The notes beneath the pieces were generated by a model. It saw only the letters and a program-made list of their open reading frames with translations. It had not been told where the DNA came from and searched no databases. Shown here one piece after another: positions 18,373 to 27,257 of a stretch of DNA of 64,000 nt. Numbering within the stretch: position 1 is the first letter of the stretch; every line of letters begins with the position of its first letter. The DNA is from Acidobacteriota bacterium (GTDB lineage: Bacteria > Acidobacteriota > Terriglobia > Acidiferrales > UBA7541). Location: the NCBI GenBank assembly GCA_013289695.1, contig JABCZK010000012.1:1-64000 (forward strand), read 5' to 3'. Made by a program: the position numbers and the translations under genes.

Positions 18373-19572
18373 ATGAAAGAAATAGCGATTGTCGGCGGCG
18401 GTCCTGCCGGTGCGCTTTGTGGCGAACGTCTGGCCAGCGCCGGTTTTCAGGTGACGATTTACGACGAGCGCCTCGTATGGGAAAAACCCTGCGGCGGCGG
18501 CTTGACACATAAAGCCATCGAAGCCTATCCCTTCCTGCTCGATTCTCCTCAGCCGAAGAAAATTGTGCGCAAGGCGGAACTGATTTCCAGCAGCGGCCAC
18601 CGCGCGCAATTTGAAATGAACCATCCCATCGTGATCTACGCGCGCAAGGTGCTTAACGGCCTGCTGCTCGACCGCGCGATTGCCGCCGGATGCGCCGCGG
18701 TCTGCTCACGCGTTACGAACGTGAAAACCAACGGCCCGCGCGTCAGTCTGATGGCCGGAGGCGAAGAGCGCTTCTCGGATTTTATCGTCCTCGCCGCCGG
18801 CGCGCGCAATCAGTTGCTGCCGGAAACCACTGCGCTCGGCTCGAAAGATCTGGAAGTCACGCTCGGATATTTCGTCCCCACCGAAGAAGACATCATCAAG
18901 GTGAAATTTCTGAAGCAGTTTGAAGGCTACCTGTGGTCTTTCCCGCGCGCCGATCATCTTTCCGTGGGCATCTGCGCGAAGATGGGGCAGACTTCGACGC
19001 CGGTACTGCGCGGCCATCTGGATGCGTTCTTCGAAGAGGAAAAAATTCCCCGCGCGGGCGCGCAGTTTTACAGCCACGTGCTTCCTTCGCCGCAGGCCAA
19101 AACAATCCGCAGCCGCAAAATCATGGGCCGCAACTGGGCCATGGCCGGAGATGCGGCCGCCACCGTTGACCCCATCACCGGCGAGGGCCTCTACTACGCT
19201 CTGCGCTCGGGTGATTTGCTGGCACAGGCCATCGCAGCGGGCCAGCCCGAGCTTTATCCCGAGCAATTGCGTGCCGCTTTCTCCGCGGACCTGGAATTCG
19301 CCGCCAACATCGCGAAAAAAGTTTTCCGTGGCACTTTCCTCGGCGGCGCCATCACTACGCGCATGGTGCAGTTGCTGAATTATTCGCCCGCGTTTCGCGA
19401 TCTGATTCGCGACGTCTTCAGCGGCTCGCAGGATTATCGCAGCCTCAAGCGCCGCCTGTGGAATCAGTTGGGCATCACCGTCGCGGAATTCACGCGCAGC
19501 TTTCTCGATCCGCGCACCATCGCGTGTGCGCGAGCTTCCGCGCCGTCGTCCGCCGACAATCGCGAACCTTAG
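18373..19572 (+). CDS. geranylgeranyl-reductase-family FAD oxidoreductase
   Basis: 399 residues from ATG 18373, preceded by AGGGGAC. A TTG at 18349 overlapping the previous stop is possible. It has an N-terminal FAD Rossmann motif (IAIVGGGPAGALCGERLASAG), the PCGGGLTHKA motif typical of geranylgeranyl reductases, and a second FAD motif (AMAGDAAATVDPITGEGLYYAL). These enzymes saturate isoprenoid chains of quinones, chlorophylls or lipids; the substrate here is unknown. It is probably co-transcribed with the hydrolase upstream and the thioesterase downstream (2 bp gap). Confidence 0.85.
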   Translation: MKEIAIVGGGPAGALCGERLASAGFQVTIYDERLVWEKPCGGGLTHKAIEAYPFLLDSPQPKKIVRKAELISSSGHRAQFEMNHPIVIYARKVLNGLLLDRAIAAGCAAVCSRVTNVKTNGPRVSLMAGGEERFSDFIVLAAGARNQLLPETTALGSKDLEVTLGYFVPTEEDIIKVKFLKQFEGYLWSFPRADHLSVGICAKMGQTSTPVLRGHLDAFFEEEKIPRAGAQFYSHVLPSPQAKTIRSRKIMGRNWAMAGDAAATVDPITGEGLYYALRSGDLLAQAIAAGQPELYPEQLRAAFSADLEFAANIAKKVFRGTFLGGAITTRMVQLLNYSPAFRDLIRDVFSGSQDYRSLKRRLWNQLGITVAEFTRSFLDPRTIACARASAPSSADNREP

Positions 19573-19574
19573 CA

Positions 19575-20054
19575 ATGAAGCGCACTGCCAAGTCACGCAA
19601 ACGCAGCGCTCGTACCGCGAAGAAAGTAAAACGCACCAAGTTTTCGGACGCAGCACCCGCCGCAATGCCGCGCATCGGCCTGGAATCCGCCGTCGAGCGC
19701 GTGGTTCCGCGCGAATGGACCATCGCCGCGTTCGATCCGCGGCTCCCCGCCGTGCTCTCGACCCCAGCAATGATCGGCATGATGGAATTCGCGGCGGCCC
19801 AGGCCGTGCAACCGGAGCTGCCTTCTGGCGCGATTACGGTAGGCACGCGAATTGAAGTGGATCATCTGAAGGCGGTAACAGAAGGCGCTACCGTGGGCGC
19901 CGCTGCGCGCCTGGTCGGCTTTCAGGGCCGCTTCCTTGTCTTCGAAGTGGAAGCCCGCTCTGGCGATTTGGTTCTCGGCCGCGGCAAAGTCTTCCGCGCC
20001 ATAATCGAACCGCAGACGTTCAACGCTCGTGCCTCCGCGCGCAACGATTCGTAA
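19575..20054 (+). CDS. FlK-like thioesterase (hotdog fold)
   Basis: 159 residues. A basic N-terminal 23 residues (KRTAKSRKRSARTAKKVKR) precedes a hotdog domain. The domain has LSTPAMIGMMEFAAAQAV, TVGTRIEVDHLKAV and VFEVEARSGDLVLGRGKVFRAI. Thr (STPAM), Glu (MMEF) and His (VDHL) match the catalytic triad positions of fluoroacetyl-CoA thioesterase FlK. It probably hydrolyses a small acyl-CoA. The start lies 2 bp after the flavoprotein stop. Confidence 0.8.
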   Translation: MKRTAKSRKRSARTAKKVKRTKFSDAAPAAMPRIGLESAVERVVPREWTIAAFDPRLPAVLSTPAMIGMMEFAAAQAVQPELPSGAITVGTRIEVDHLKAVTEGATVGAAARLVGFQGRFLVFEVEARSGDLVLGRGKVFRAIIEPQTFNARASARNDS

Positions 20055-20183
20055 CAACCGCGTAGCGCCGGCGTCTCGCCGACTCTTTCGTACTCGCCGC
20101 GAGCGGCTCGCGGTTCACGCCTCCGGCAAATCCTTCGGTTGAGCGACGCTGCTCCCCGTGCTAACCTTTCCTCTGCGTTAGAC

Positions 20184-20270
20184 GCTCGAGTGGCGGAACT
20201 GGCAGACGCGCCGGACTCAAAATCCGGTGGCCGCAAGGCCGTGTGGGTTCGATTCCCTCCTCGAGCACCA
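20184..20270 (+). tRNA. tRNA-Leu (anticodon CAA)
   Basis: The acceptor stem GCTCGAG (20184-20190) pairs perfectly with CTCGAGC (20260-20266). Discriminator A and an encoded CCA follow (20267-20270). The D-arm GCGG-AACTGGCAGA-CGC is class II. The anticodon stem CCGGA/TCCGG closes loop CTCAAAA, giving anticodon CAA (codon UUG). The long variable arm is GGCC-GCAA-GGCC. The T-arm is GTGGG-TTCGATT-CCCTC with one T-T mismatch at 50-64. The structure is otherwise complete. Confidence 0.95.
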
Positions 20271-20332
20271 TTTACATTCGCGGCGCGAGCCATTCGCGCG
20301 CAAAATCATTGCCTCCTCGCACGGAGAACGTC

Positions 20333-21409
20333 ATGAAGAACCCCTCGCCTGAACCTGTAAACCAAAAAGAGAATAATGAAGGTCTGACGCGCCGCCGCTT
20401 TCTTGAAACGACGGTCGGCACAACCGTAGCATCCGCCATGGCGGGCAGTCTATTGCCGAGCGCACACGCGCCCTCGGATGCACACGTCGCGATTGCTGAC
20501 GCGAAGAACGGCATCCCCTACCGCACGCTCGGCAACACCGGCGAACGAGTCTCCTCCGTCGGGGTCGGCGGATTTCACATCGGCATGCAGCGCGATGAGC
20601 AGGAAAGCATTCGCATCATTCGCACCGCCCTCGATGAAGGCATCAATTTCCTCGACAACTGCTGGGACTACAACGGCGGTACCAGCGAAATCCGCATGGG
20701 CAACGCACTGCAGGACGGCTACCGGCAAAAAGCATTCCTGATGACCAAGATTGACAGCCACACCAAGCAAGGCGCCGCCAGCCAAATCAATGAATCGTTG
20801 CGCCGCCTGCAGACGGATCACATTGATCTTCTGCAATTCCATGAAGTGATTCGCGACACCGACCCGGAAGCGATTTTCGCGCCGAATGGCGCGCTGGAAG
20901 CAGCCGTCGCGGCTAAACAGCAGGGCAAAATCCGTTATATCGGTTTTACCGGCCACAAAAGCCCGCAGATCCATCTGAAAATGTTGCACACGGCCTTCGC
21001 GCACAGGTTCACTTTCAATTCCGTGCAGATGCCGCTGAATTTGATGGACGCACACTACGACAGCTTCGAGAAATTAGTGCTGCCCGTCCTGGTGGCGCAT
21101 AATATCGGCGTGCTAGGCATGAAGCCGATGGGCGACGGCCTGATCCTTCAGACCAAGACCGTGGAAGCGGTGGAGTGCCTGCAGTATGCGCTGAACTTGC
21201 CAACGAGCGTCGTCATCACCGGCTGCGACTCGGTAGCCATTCTGCAGCAGGCGTTGCAGACTGCGCGCACGTTCCGTCCGCTAAGCCAGGAACAGGTGGC
21301 GGCGCTGCTGGCCAAAACCGAAAAATCCGCGCAGACCGGCGAACACGAGCTCTACAAAACCGCGCACAACTTCGACGGCACAATTCAAAATCCGCAGTGG
21401 TTGGATTAG
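20333..21409 (+). CDS. Tat-exported aldo/keto reductase
   Basis: 358 residues from ATG 20333. A twin-arginine signal (TRRRFLETTVGTTVASAMAG, about residues 21-40) begins the protein. An aldo/keto reductase barrel follows: YRTLGNTGERVSSVGVGGFH, INFLDNCWDYNGG (catalytic Asp/Tyr pair), LMTKID (Lys), HIDLLQFHEV (His in QFHE). It is probably a periplasmic or exported NAD(P)H-type reductase. It starts 63 bp after the tRNA. An upstream ATG at 20243 lies inside the tRNA and is rejected. Confidence 0.88.
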   Translation: MKNPSPEPVNQKENNEGLTRRRFLETTVGTTVASAMAGSLLPSAHAPSDAHVAIADAKNGIPYRTLGNTGERVSSVGVGGFHIGMQRDEQESIRIIRTALDEGINFLDNCWDYNGGTSEIRMGNALQDGYRQKAFLMTKIDSHTKQGAASQINESLRRLQTDHIDLLQFHEVIRDTDPEAIFAPNGALEAAVAAKQQGKIRYIGFTGHKSPQIHLKMLHTAFAHRFTFNSVQMPLNLMDAHYDSFEKLVLPVLVAHNIGVLGMKPMGDGLILQTKTVEAVECLQYALNLPTSVVITGCDSVAILQQALQTARTFRPLSQEQVAALLAKTEKSAQTGEHELYKTAHNFDGTIQNPQWLD

Positions 21410-21430
21410 GTAGGGTTTGTTACGGTTCTA

Positions 21431-21500
21431 TAGCGGCGGTCTTCAGACCGCCATCGTTCAGCGCCGTGACGCCAATGGCGCACTGAAGTGCGTCGCTACG
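21431..21500. repeat. REP-like palindromic element (family A)
   Basis: A perfect 8-bp hairpin, GGCGGTCT (21435-21442) / AGACCGCC (21445-21452), is followed by further short palindromes. Outer arms TAGCG (21431-21435) and CGCTA (21494-21498) could close the whole unit. It is located in the convergent gap between the reductase and the ABC exporter. Confidence 0.7.
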
Positions 21501-21592
21501 AAAACCAAGTCAAAAGCCAGATCAAAGGCGCCCGTCTAAAGGCGGCCGCTACCAGAGCAACGTCAAATGCACGACTCAGCCCGCCACACGCG

Positions 21593-23581
21593 TTAACTTC
21601 CGCTGCCACCGCGAATCAGACGTATCGCTTCCGGCAACGCGGCCGCTTCCGTTTGCGTTGCGCCGCCCGAACCACGCGCCGCGGCGCCATTCGCATCCTG
21701 CGCGTCCACCGAACCGTCGCCGCCCTCTCCAGGCGCGAGAAACAAGTTCGATTCCAGCCCGTGCTGCTTTGTGTACAGATCGAAATACCGTCCGCGCGCC
21801 GCGTACAACGACGAGTGCGTGCCGCGCTCGATAATTCGCCCGGCCTCCAGCACCAGAATCTGATCCGCGCGCCGCACCGTGGATAACCGGTGCGCGATCA
21901 CAAACGTAGTGCGTCCGCGCATCAGGTAACGCAAGCCTTCCTGTATGAACGCTTCGGATTCGGAATCCAGGCTCGAAGTCGCTTCGTCCAGAATCAGAAT
22001 TCGCGGATCAGCCAGAATCGCGCGCGCGATGGAAACGCGCTGCCGCTGCCCGCCGGAAAGTTTTACGCCGCGTTCGCCCACCACGGTGTCGTACTTGTTC
22101 TCGAATCCTTCCGCAAATTCATCCACGCGCGCGATGCGGCAAGCCGCCAGAATCTCTTCTTCGGTAGCGTTCGGCCGCGAGAATCCCACGTTCTCGCGAA
22201 TCGAGCCGTCGAAAAGAAAGGTTTCCTGCAGCACCACGCCCAGTTGCGTGCGGTAGGAATCCAGGCGCACTTTCGCCAAATCCATGCCATCCACCAGCAC
22301 GCGTCCGCTCGTCGGCACATAGAAAGCCGCGATCAATCCGATCACCGTGGATTTTCCCGCCCCCGATGGACCAACCAGCGCCGTCACCGTTCCCGGCTGG
22401 GAGTTAAACGCAATCTCGTGCAAGACTTCCTTGCCCGTGTCGTAGGAAAAACTCACGTCCTCGAAAACCACTTCTCCGCGAATGCGCTCGAGCGATTCGC
22501 GGCGGTTGGGATCTTCGTCTTCCGGATTTTCGTTGAGCACTTCGCGTGTGCGCTCCAGGCCCGCCAGAGCTTCGGTGATCTGCGGCCCGATGGCCACGAT
22601 CTGGAAAACCGGCGCGATCAGAAATCCCAGGAACAGTGTGTACGAAAAGAAAGTACCGGGGGTCATGGTCCCGGCAAGAATCTGCCGCGCACCTAGGAAC
22701 ATGATCATTGCGCTGACAATTCCCATCAGGCTGGTGGCCGAAAGGCTCATCAACGAAGTCGCCGTGAGCGTTTGCAGCACGTTGTCCAGCAGCCGCTGCA
22801 CTCCCGCGCCAAACACTTTTTCCTCGCGCGCTTCGGCGTGGTAGCCCTTCACCACGCGCACGCCGCCGATGGACTCTGTCAGCCGGCCCGTCACTTCGGC
22901 ATTGATTTTCGGCCGCGCGCGAAAAATCGGGCGAATTGTTTTGAACGCTCGGTTCAGCGTCACGCCAAAAATAAAAAGTACGATGAACGCCACCGCCGTC
23001 ATACTCACGCTGGTGCGCAGCAGGTACACCATGGCGAACACCGCCGTCAGGACTCCGCCTGCGAATTCCACCAGGCCCGTGCCGATCAGGTTGCGCACGC
23101 CTTCCACGTCGCTCATGATGCGCGAGATCAGCACGCCAGTTTTGTTGGCGTCGTAGAACGAAACTGGTAAGCGCCCGATGTGCGCCTGCACCTTTTCGCG
23201 CAGCTCGGAAATCATGCGCCATGAGGATTTCGATAGCAGTTGCGTGAGCGCGTAGGACGTGAGGCCCTGTATCACCGTGGCAGTCACCACCACCAGGACG
23301 ATCACTGGCAGCAGGCGCGCTTGCCGTTTCAGAATTACGTCGTCGAGGAAATACTTTGTGGACGCCGGCAGCACCAATCCGGAAACGCGGTTAATCACCA
23401 TCAGCCCGAAGCCAAGAGCCAAAACTCCACGCCGCGGCTTGATCAGTGCCAGAACGTCGGGCAGCAGCTTCCAGTCAAATTTCGTCTTCGCCGGCTTGCC
23501 GTCGCCGCTATTCTTCTTCTCCTGGCGCTCCATGCGGTTGCCCATGCGTTCGACGCCGGGACTGGTTTGTCTTCCGAGCAT
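21593..23581 (-). CDS. MsbA-type ABC exporter (fused TM and ATPase domains)
   Basis: 662 residues. The six-helix exporter domain (about residues 45-340) is followed by the ATPase domain: Walker A GPSGAGKST near residue 405, Q-loop VLQETFLFDG, signature LSGGQRQRVSIARA, Walker B ILILDEATSSLD, H-loop IAHRLSTV. Homodimeric half-exporters of this kind move lipids, LPS or drugs. The last 65 residues are a Gly/Ala-rich extension. The start is uncertain among ATG 23581, 23545 and 23533, since no well-spaced ribosome site is evident. Confidence 0.92.
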   Translation of the reverse strand: MLGRQTSPGVERMGNRMERQEKKNSGDGKPAKTKFDWKLLPDVLALIKPRRGVLALGFGLMVINRVSGLVLPASTKYFLDDVILKRQARLLPVIVLVVVTATVIQGLTSYALTQLLSKSSWRMISELREKVQAHIGRLPVSFYDANKTGVLISRIMSDVEGVRNLIGTGLVEFAGGVLTAVFAMVYLLRTSVSMTAVAFIVLFIFGVTLNRAFKTIRPIFRARPKINAEVTGRLTESIGGVRVVKGYHAEAREEKVFGAGVQRLLDNVLQTLTATSLMSLSATSLMGIVSAMIMFLGARQILAGTMTPGTFFSYTLFLGFLIAPVFQIVAIGPQITEALAGLERTREVLNENPEDEDPNRRESLERIRGEVVFEDVSFSYDTGKEVLHEIAFNSQPGTVTALVGPSGAGKSTVIGLIAAFYVPTSGRVLVDGMDLAKVRLDSYRTQLGVVLQETFLFDGSIRENVGFSRPNATEEEILAACRIARVDEFAEGFENKYDTVVGERGVKLSGGQRQRVSIARAILADPRILILDEATSSLDSESEAFIQEGLRYLMRGRTTFVIAHRLSTVRRADQILVLEAGRIIERGTHSSLYAARGRYFDLYTKQHGLESNLFLAPGEGGDGSVDAQDANGAAARGSGGATQTEAAALPEAIRLIRGGSGS

Positions 23582-23680
23582 TCCTCACTATACCTTGAAA
23601 ATCTATTCACTGCCCGCGCCACGCGAATCTGCGCCAGAACCGCTTTCTCTGTGCTCTCCGCTTTTCTGACGATGCGACGA

Positions 23681-23750
23681 GCATCGTCATCCTGCCTGCC
23701 ACGAGTGATCTTGCGAAGGGAGTCCGGCGTCTTTGCTTCAAGCCGGTCGA
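23681..23750. repeat. dispersed repeat (family C), copy 1
   Basis: This stretch matches 27258-27326 over most of about 70 bases. Shared blocks include GCATCGTCATCCTGCCTGC, GAGTGAT, TTGCGAAGGGA and TCAAGCC. It lies in the divergent gap between the ABC exporter and the basic-protein gene. Confidence 0.6.
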
Positions 23751-23857
23751 AGGATCTCTCCCGTCTTTCTGCGCGCACTCTGTGTTAAATATTTTGGCGT
23801 CGTCAGCAAGCCCAGCCGCCAGTTGTCCCGCCCAAGCACGGGTGATAGACTTCCCGC

Positions 23858-24274
23858 ATGGCCAAGAAAAAACCAGCACGCAAAAAGAAATCCGCGAAGA
23901 GATCGGCGAGCCCAAAAAAGAAAATAATCACCAGGAAGAGGAGCGCGCCGAAGAAAACCGCGCTAAATAAGAGGCCCGCTCGTCGCAAGAAGAAATCCGC
24001 GCCGCGCACGCCCGCTGAAATCTCCAATCCCATCTTTTCGCCCAGCGGTCGAGGCTTAGGTCCCAGCGCCGGCGGACAATCCGGAGACAACCAGGGTCTC
24101 TCGCGCAAGGAATTCGCAGGCTCGGAAAGCGTGGAAGAATTGGCCGAGGAAGGACAGGACTACGAAGCCGAAGTCGTCAGCGGCGTGCAAAACGCCCGCG
24201 ACCCCGACCAGGGCGAAGTCATCACAAAGGAAGTTTCCGAAGACGACGTGCCCACCGAATACGACGAACAATAA
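23858..24274 (+). CDS. small protein: histone-like basic N-terminus, acidic C-terminus
   Basis: 138 residues. The first 50 are Lys/Arg/Ala/Pro/Ser-rich like bacterial histone-H1-type tails (KKKPARKKKSAKRSA). The last 60 are acidic (SVEELAEEGQDYEAEVVSG, EVSEDDVPTEYDEQ) and look like a conserved folded segment. I cannot assign a family. A DNA- or RNA-binding role is only suggested by the basic tail. It is convergent with the CsbD-like gene across a nested hairpin. Confidence 0.7.
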   Translation: MAKKKPARKKKSAKRSASPKKKIITRKRSAPKKTALNKRPARRKKKSAPRTPAEISNPIFSPSGRGLGPSAGGQSGDNQGLSRKEFAGSESVEELAEEGQDYEAEVVSGVQNARDPDQGEVITKEVSEDDVPTEYDEQ

Positions 24275-24317
24275 AACGCTCGCACCACCGCGAGAAGCCG
24301 CGCAAAAAAACCCGGCG

Positions 24318-24368
24318 CTCGACTCAGAACCACGGGCGATCCTGGGTCGCCCGCAGTCCTGGGTCGAG
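24318..24368. terminator. nested hairpin between convergent genes
   Basis: Outer arms CTCGACTCAG (24318-24327) and CTGGGTCGAG (24359-24368) pair with one mismatch that becomes G-U in RNA. They enclose a perfect CGGGCGA (24333-24339) / TCGCCCG (24347-24353) stem. There is no T-tract, so it may be a structural or Rho-assisted 3' end for both genes. Confidence 0.4.
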
Positions 24369-24417
24369 TCACGCGAAGTCATGTCGCGTAGTTAATGTTG
24401 AACTACTTCCGTCCACC

Positions 24418-24708
24418 CTAATTTCCACCTGCTGTATGGCTTCGCGCGCGTTCGCCGCGCTCCTCGTCAAACATTTCGTCCGGGTCACGAATATTGTGCG
24501 CGGGTTGCTCGTTGAATGTCCTCATGAACGCGTCTACTTCTTCCGCAGCCCTCTCCTTGGCGACCCCGTACCGTTCCTGTATGCGCCCGATCAGTTTGTC
24601 GCGCTTGCCGCCGATCACTTTCAAGTCGTCGTCGGTCAGATGCCCCCATTTTTCATGCACCTGCGCCTTGTACTGCTTCCACTTCCCTTCCAATAGTTCA
24701 AAATTCAT
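24418..24708 (-). CDS. CsbD-family stress-response protein
   Basis: 96 residues from ATG 24708, with GGAAGA upstream. It has the full CsbD core: LEGKWKQYKAQVHEKWG, LTDDDLKVIGGKRDKLIGRI, and ERYGVAKERAAEEVDAF. CsbD proteins are abundant small stress proteins under general stress control in several phyla; biochemical function is unknown. A hydrophilic tail of 30 residues is added here. Longer upstream starts would add non-conserved sequence and are rejected. Confidence 0.92.
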   Translation of the reverse strand: MNFELLEGKWKQYKAQVHEKWGHLTDDDLKVIGGKRDKLIGRIQERYGVAKERAAEEVDAFMRTFNEQPAHNIRDPDEMFDEERGERARSHTAGGN

Positions 24709-25299
24709 ATCTGGTCTTCCCCTTTGCGACCGGTTCCGCGCCCGCTCGCCCCCTGCGAGCCACTTCCCATGATCGCGTTGGAACGTCCGTAGCAGACCAA
24801 CGCAATGTGCTTGCCAGCTCGGGGGCCAATCTCGAAGTTGAGCCGAGAGAGCGACATCCGCCGCACCGCCCCCCTGGCGCGCGCGCGCGGGGCCCGCCTG
24901 CCACCGTGTAAATTTGCTGCGGTTTCGCCCTATTTTCCCCGGCGCACGCCAGTCCCCCAAGGATTCGGGCTATGCATCGAAGCCCGACCCGCGCGCCTAG
25001 CCGGGTAGGTAAAGCCCGTATCTTCGCCGCGCCTTCGTCCGTACAAATTGTCAGCAGATTGTCACATCCGTTTGGCGCGGGTAACCTCGCTTGCTACTAT
25101 TGCATCTGCTACATATGCGTTGAGGCATGATTTGAACTTTGCACGTTAATTACACGTCAAAAACTCGCTGCTCGGGTTGGCTCCTAGCAAGCGAAAGAAT
25201 TCGCCGGTGCGGTTAGGCCGGTTGGCTTTTCGGCCGAACAAAACACGGAGCTGAAAGCACAAATCGTCGTTCACACATCTCGTGCGAAGGGACAAGCCG
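24709..25299. other. 591-bp intergenic region
   Basis: This region lies between the divergent CsbD-like and protease genes. It is very GC-rich in the first 200 bp and less so from about 25040. CGGGCT (24966-24971) can pair with either of two AGCCCG copies (24981-24986 or 25013-25018). I find no supported gene or RNA here; regulatory sequence for either neighbour is likely. Confidence 0.5.
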
Positions 25300-27240
25300 A
25301 TGAAAAAGCATGCGCGTTTGGCAGGCATACTGTCCGTAGCCGGAGCCTTGGGGATGGCGGCGTGCGGCGGCGGGGGTGGGTCGAGCACTCCGATCACCGT
25401 AAGCGTTTCGGCAAACGCCAACAGCTTGGAAACGTTTCAGACCGTACAATTCACCGCCACCGTAACGGGCACGTCGAATACCGCCGTCACCTGGCAACTA
25501 AGCTGCACCGCCGCAGGTTCGGTTTGCGGCTCGCTCTCCGCCACCGGCTTGTATATCGCGCCGAATACCGTGCCGACCGTCGCAACCACGACGAGTACCG
25601 ACCCAGCGATGGTCACCGTCACCGCAATTTCGCAGGCCAGCGCTTCCGCTTCTCAGTCGGTGCAATTCCCGCAGGTCTTTTCGCTGAACCAACAAACGCT
25701 AACGGTGCCCGTGCAGCTCGGCTCCTCCGGATCGAACGTGGACGCTGATTGCTCCACCCCCGCACCCGGATTTTGCTTCGGCGGAACTTTGGGGTCATTG
25801 CTGACAAACAACGCTACTCCGCCTGCGCTGGTTATCCTGTCCAACAACCACGTCTTGGGTCTGAGCGACGGCGGGGCCGCCGGTCAAAACGTGACGCAAC
25901 CAGGCATTATCGAAACGAACTGCTCGACCAACGGAACGACCGTGGTCGCGAATGTAACGAACATTTTAAGCCTGCAGTCGCAACCCATTCCGACCTTTCC
26001 CGTGGACGTCACTACGGCCCAGATCATCAGCGGAAAGGTCGATCCCGACGACAATATTTTGGAATTGGGCGCTCTCAGCACTGTCAATGGAGTGCAGGTC
26101 CCGCAACCTGCTCCGCCTGCGGGCGGCTCGGGAATCACGTCGGCGGCGGGGAAACTATTGGCGAAAAGCGGGCGCACCACGGGCCTGACGTGCGCGAAGG
26201 TGGATTCCACAAACACGTCCATGATTGTCGTCGGGTATTCGATTGGCTGCGCAACTGGCACCTCCTTTAGCGTCACCTATCACGACGAGGTCGTCGTCGC
26301 AAACATGTCCAACGGCCAAAGCTTCATCGGCGATGGCGATTCCGGTTCGCTGGCCGTGGACGCGGCTACCGCGGAGCCTGTGGCTCTCATGTTCGCCGGC
26401 AGCGACACCGACGCGGTTGGAAATCCGGTTGCCGACGTCCTCAACGCGCTGCACGCCGGCACCGGACACACATACACGTTTGTCGGCGGCGCGCAACACG
26501 CGGTACCCGGATGCTCGCTGCCAGGCCTCAGCTCGGTAAAAGTGACGCCGCAATCCGCCGCCGCTCTTCCCGCCGGCGAGGCGCAGCGCGCCCAAACAGC
26601 TGGCATCAACAACAGCAGCCAAATCATCAATACGCCTGGCGTCTCGGCTTACGGCGGAGGCGGCAGCCTCGACGCGCCGCAAGAGCCGGCCGTGATGATC
26701 TTCCTCGCGCCCGGGGCATCGCATGCCGGCATTCCGCTCACGATTGACGGAGTGCGCACACGCCTCATCGAATCGAACTCCGCATCCGCGCGCGGCGCGT
26801 TGAGCCAGCAGCAAAGCGCGCAGCTCGCGTCGGAGTCAGCGCAGGCGCAAGCGATTGAAATCCCCGCCAGCGCCATCGAGCAAAGCAAAACCGTCAAAGA
26901 GCAGCACGTGACGGAACTGATGAGCGATCCGGCGGTAGTAGGCGTAGGCGTCAGCGCCAGTCTCGATAGCCCCGGCGATCCGGCATTGATGATCTACGTG
27001 CTGAAAGGCAAAGCGCACAACCCGATTCCCGCGAGCATAGACGGCGTGCGCACGCGCATCAAGGAAACCAGCCCGTTCCGCGCCAACGTCGCCCATCCGG
27101 CGAAGTCCACCACCGCGGCTGGCTGCCACGTGCCAAAAAGCGCCCCAGCGAACACGCTGAACGCCGCTCCCGCATCGCTGCAGCCGAGCGCGCCAAGCCC
27201 CAGCGTCCAACCAATCGCTCTTACAACCGTGCAGCGCTAG
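25300..27240 (+). CDS. secreted lipoprotein: Ig-like domain, trypsin-like protease, C-terminal repeats
   Basis: 646 residues from ATG 25300, with GAAGGGAC upstream. The signal peptide ends in a lipobox (GMAAC, Cys22). Residues 32-122 look like a bacterial Ig-like domain (VSVSANANSLETFQTVQFTA). Residues 135-400 form a chymotrypsin-fold protease with likely triad His184 (SNNHVLG), Asp236 (FPVDVTTA) and Ser348 (GDSGS). The C-terminal part has two copies of a module built around EPAVMIFL...GIPLTIDGVRTRLIE and DPALMIYV...PIPASIDGVRTRIKE. It is probably a cell-surface protease. The domain order is from my reading; the substrate is unknown. Confidence 0.75.
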   Translation: MKKHARLAGILSVAGALGMAACGGGGGSSTPITVSVSANANSLETFQTVQFTATVTGTSNTAVTWQLSCTAAGSVCGSLSATGLYIAPNTVPTVATTTSTDPAMVTVTAISQASASASQSVQFPQVFSLNQQTLTVPVQLGSSGSNVDADCSTPAPGFCFGGTLGSLLTNNATPPALVILSNNHVLGLSDGGAAGQNVTQPGIIETNCSTNGTTVVANVTNILSLQSQPIPTFPVDVTTAQIISGKVDPDDNILELGALSTVNGVQVPQPAPPAGGSGITSAAGKLLAKSGRTTGLTCAKVDSTNTSMIVVGYSIGCATGTSFSVTYHDEVVVANMSNGQSFIGDGDSGSLAVDAATAEPVALMFAGSDTDAVGNPVADVLNALHAGTGHTYTFVGGAQHAVPGCSLPGLSSVKVTPQSAAALPAGEAQRAQTAGINNSSQIINTPGVSAYGGGGSLDAPQEPAVMIFLAPGASHAGIPLTIDGVRTRLIESNSASARGALSQQQSAQLASESAQAQAIEIPASAIEQSKTVKEQHVTELMSDPAVVGVGVSASLDSPGDPALMIYVLKGKAHNPIPASIDGVRTRIKETSPFRANVAHPAKSTTAAGCHVPKSAPANTLNAAPASLQPSAPSPSVQPIALTTVQR

Positions 27241-27257
27241 CGCAACCGAATGAACAA

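Noticed and set aside
20139-20336. 65-codon frame and the upstream ATG 20243 for the reductase
   Set aside because: Both overlap the tRNA-Leu gene; the Tat signal of the reductase fits the ATG at 20333.
24958-25020. Resemblance to a cyclic-di-GMP-I riboswitch (GGTAGGTA, GAAGCCC, CCTA)
   Set aside because: Short matches only; the P1b/P2 stem, the GNRA tetraloop and the receptor are not in the right order, and the position is far from the next start codon.
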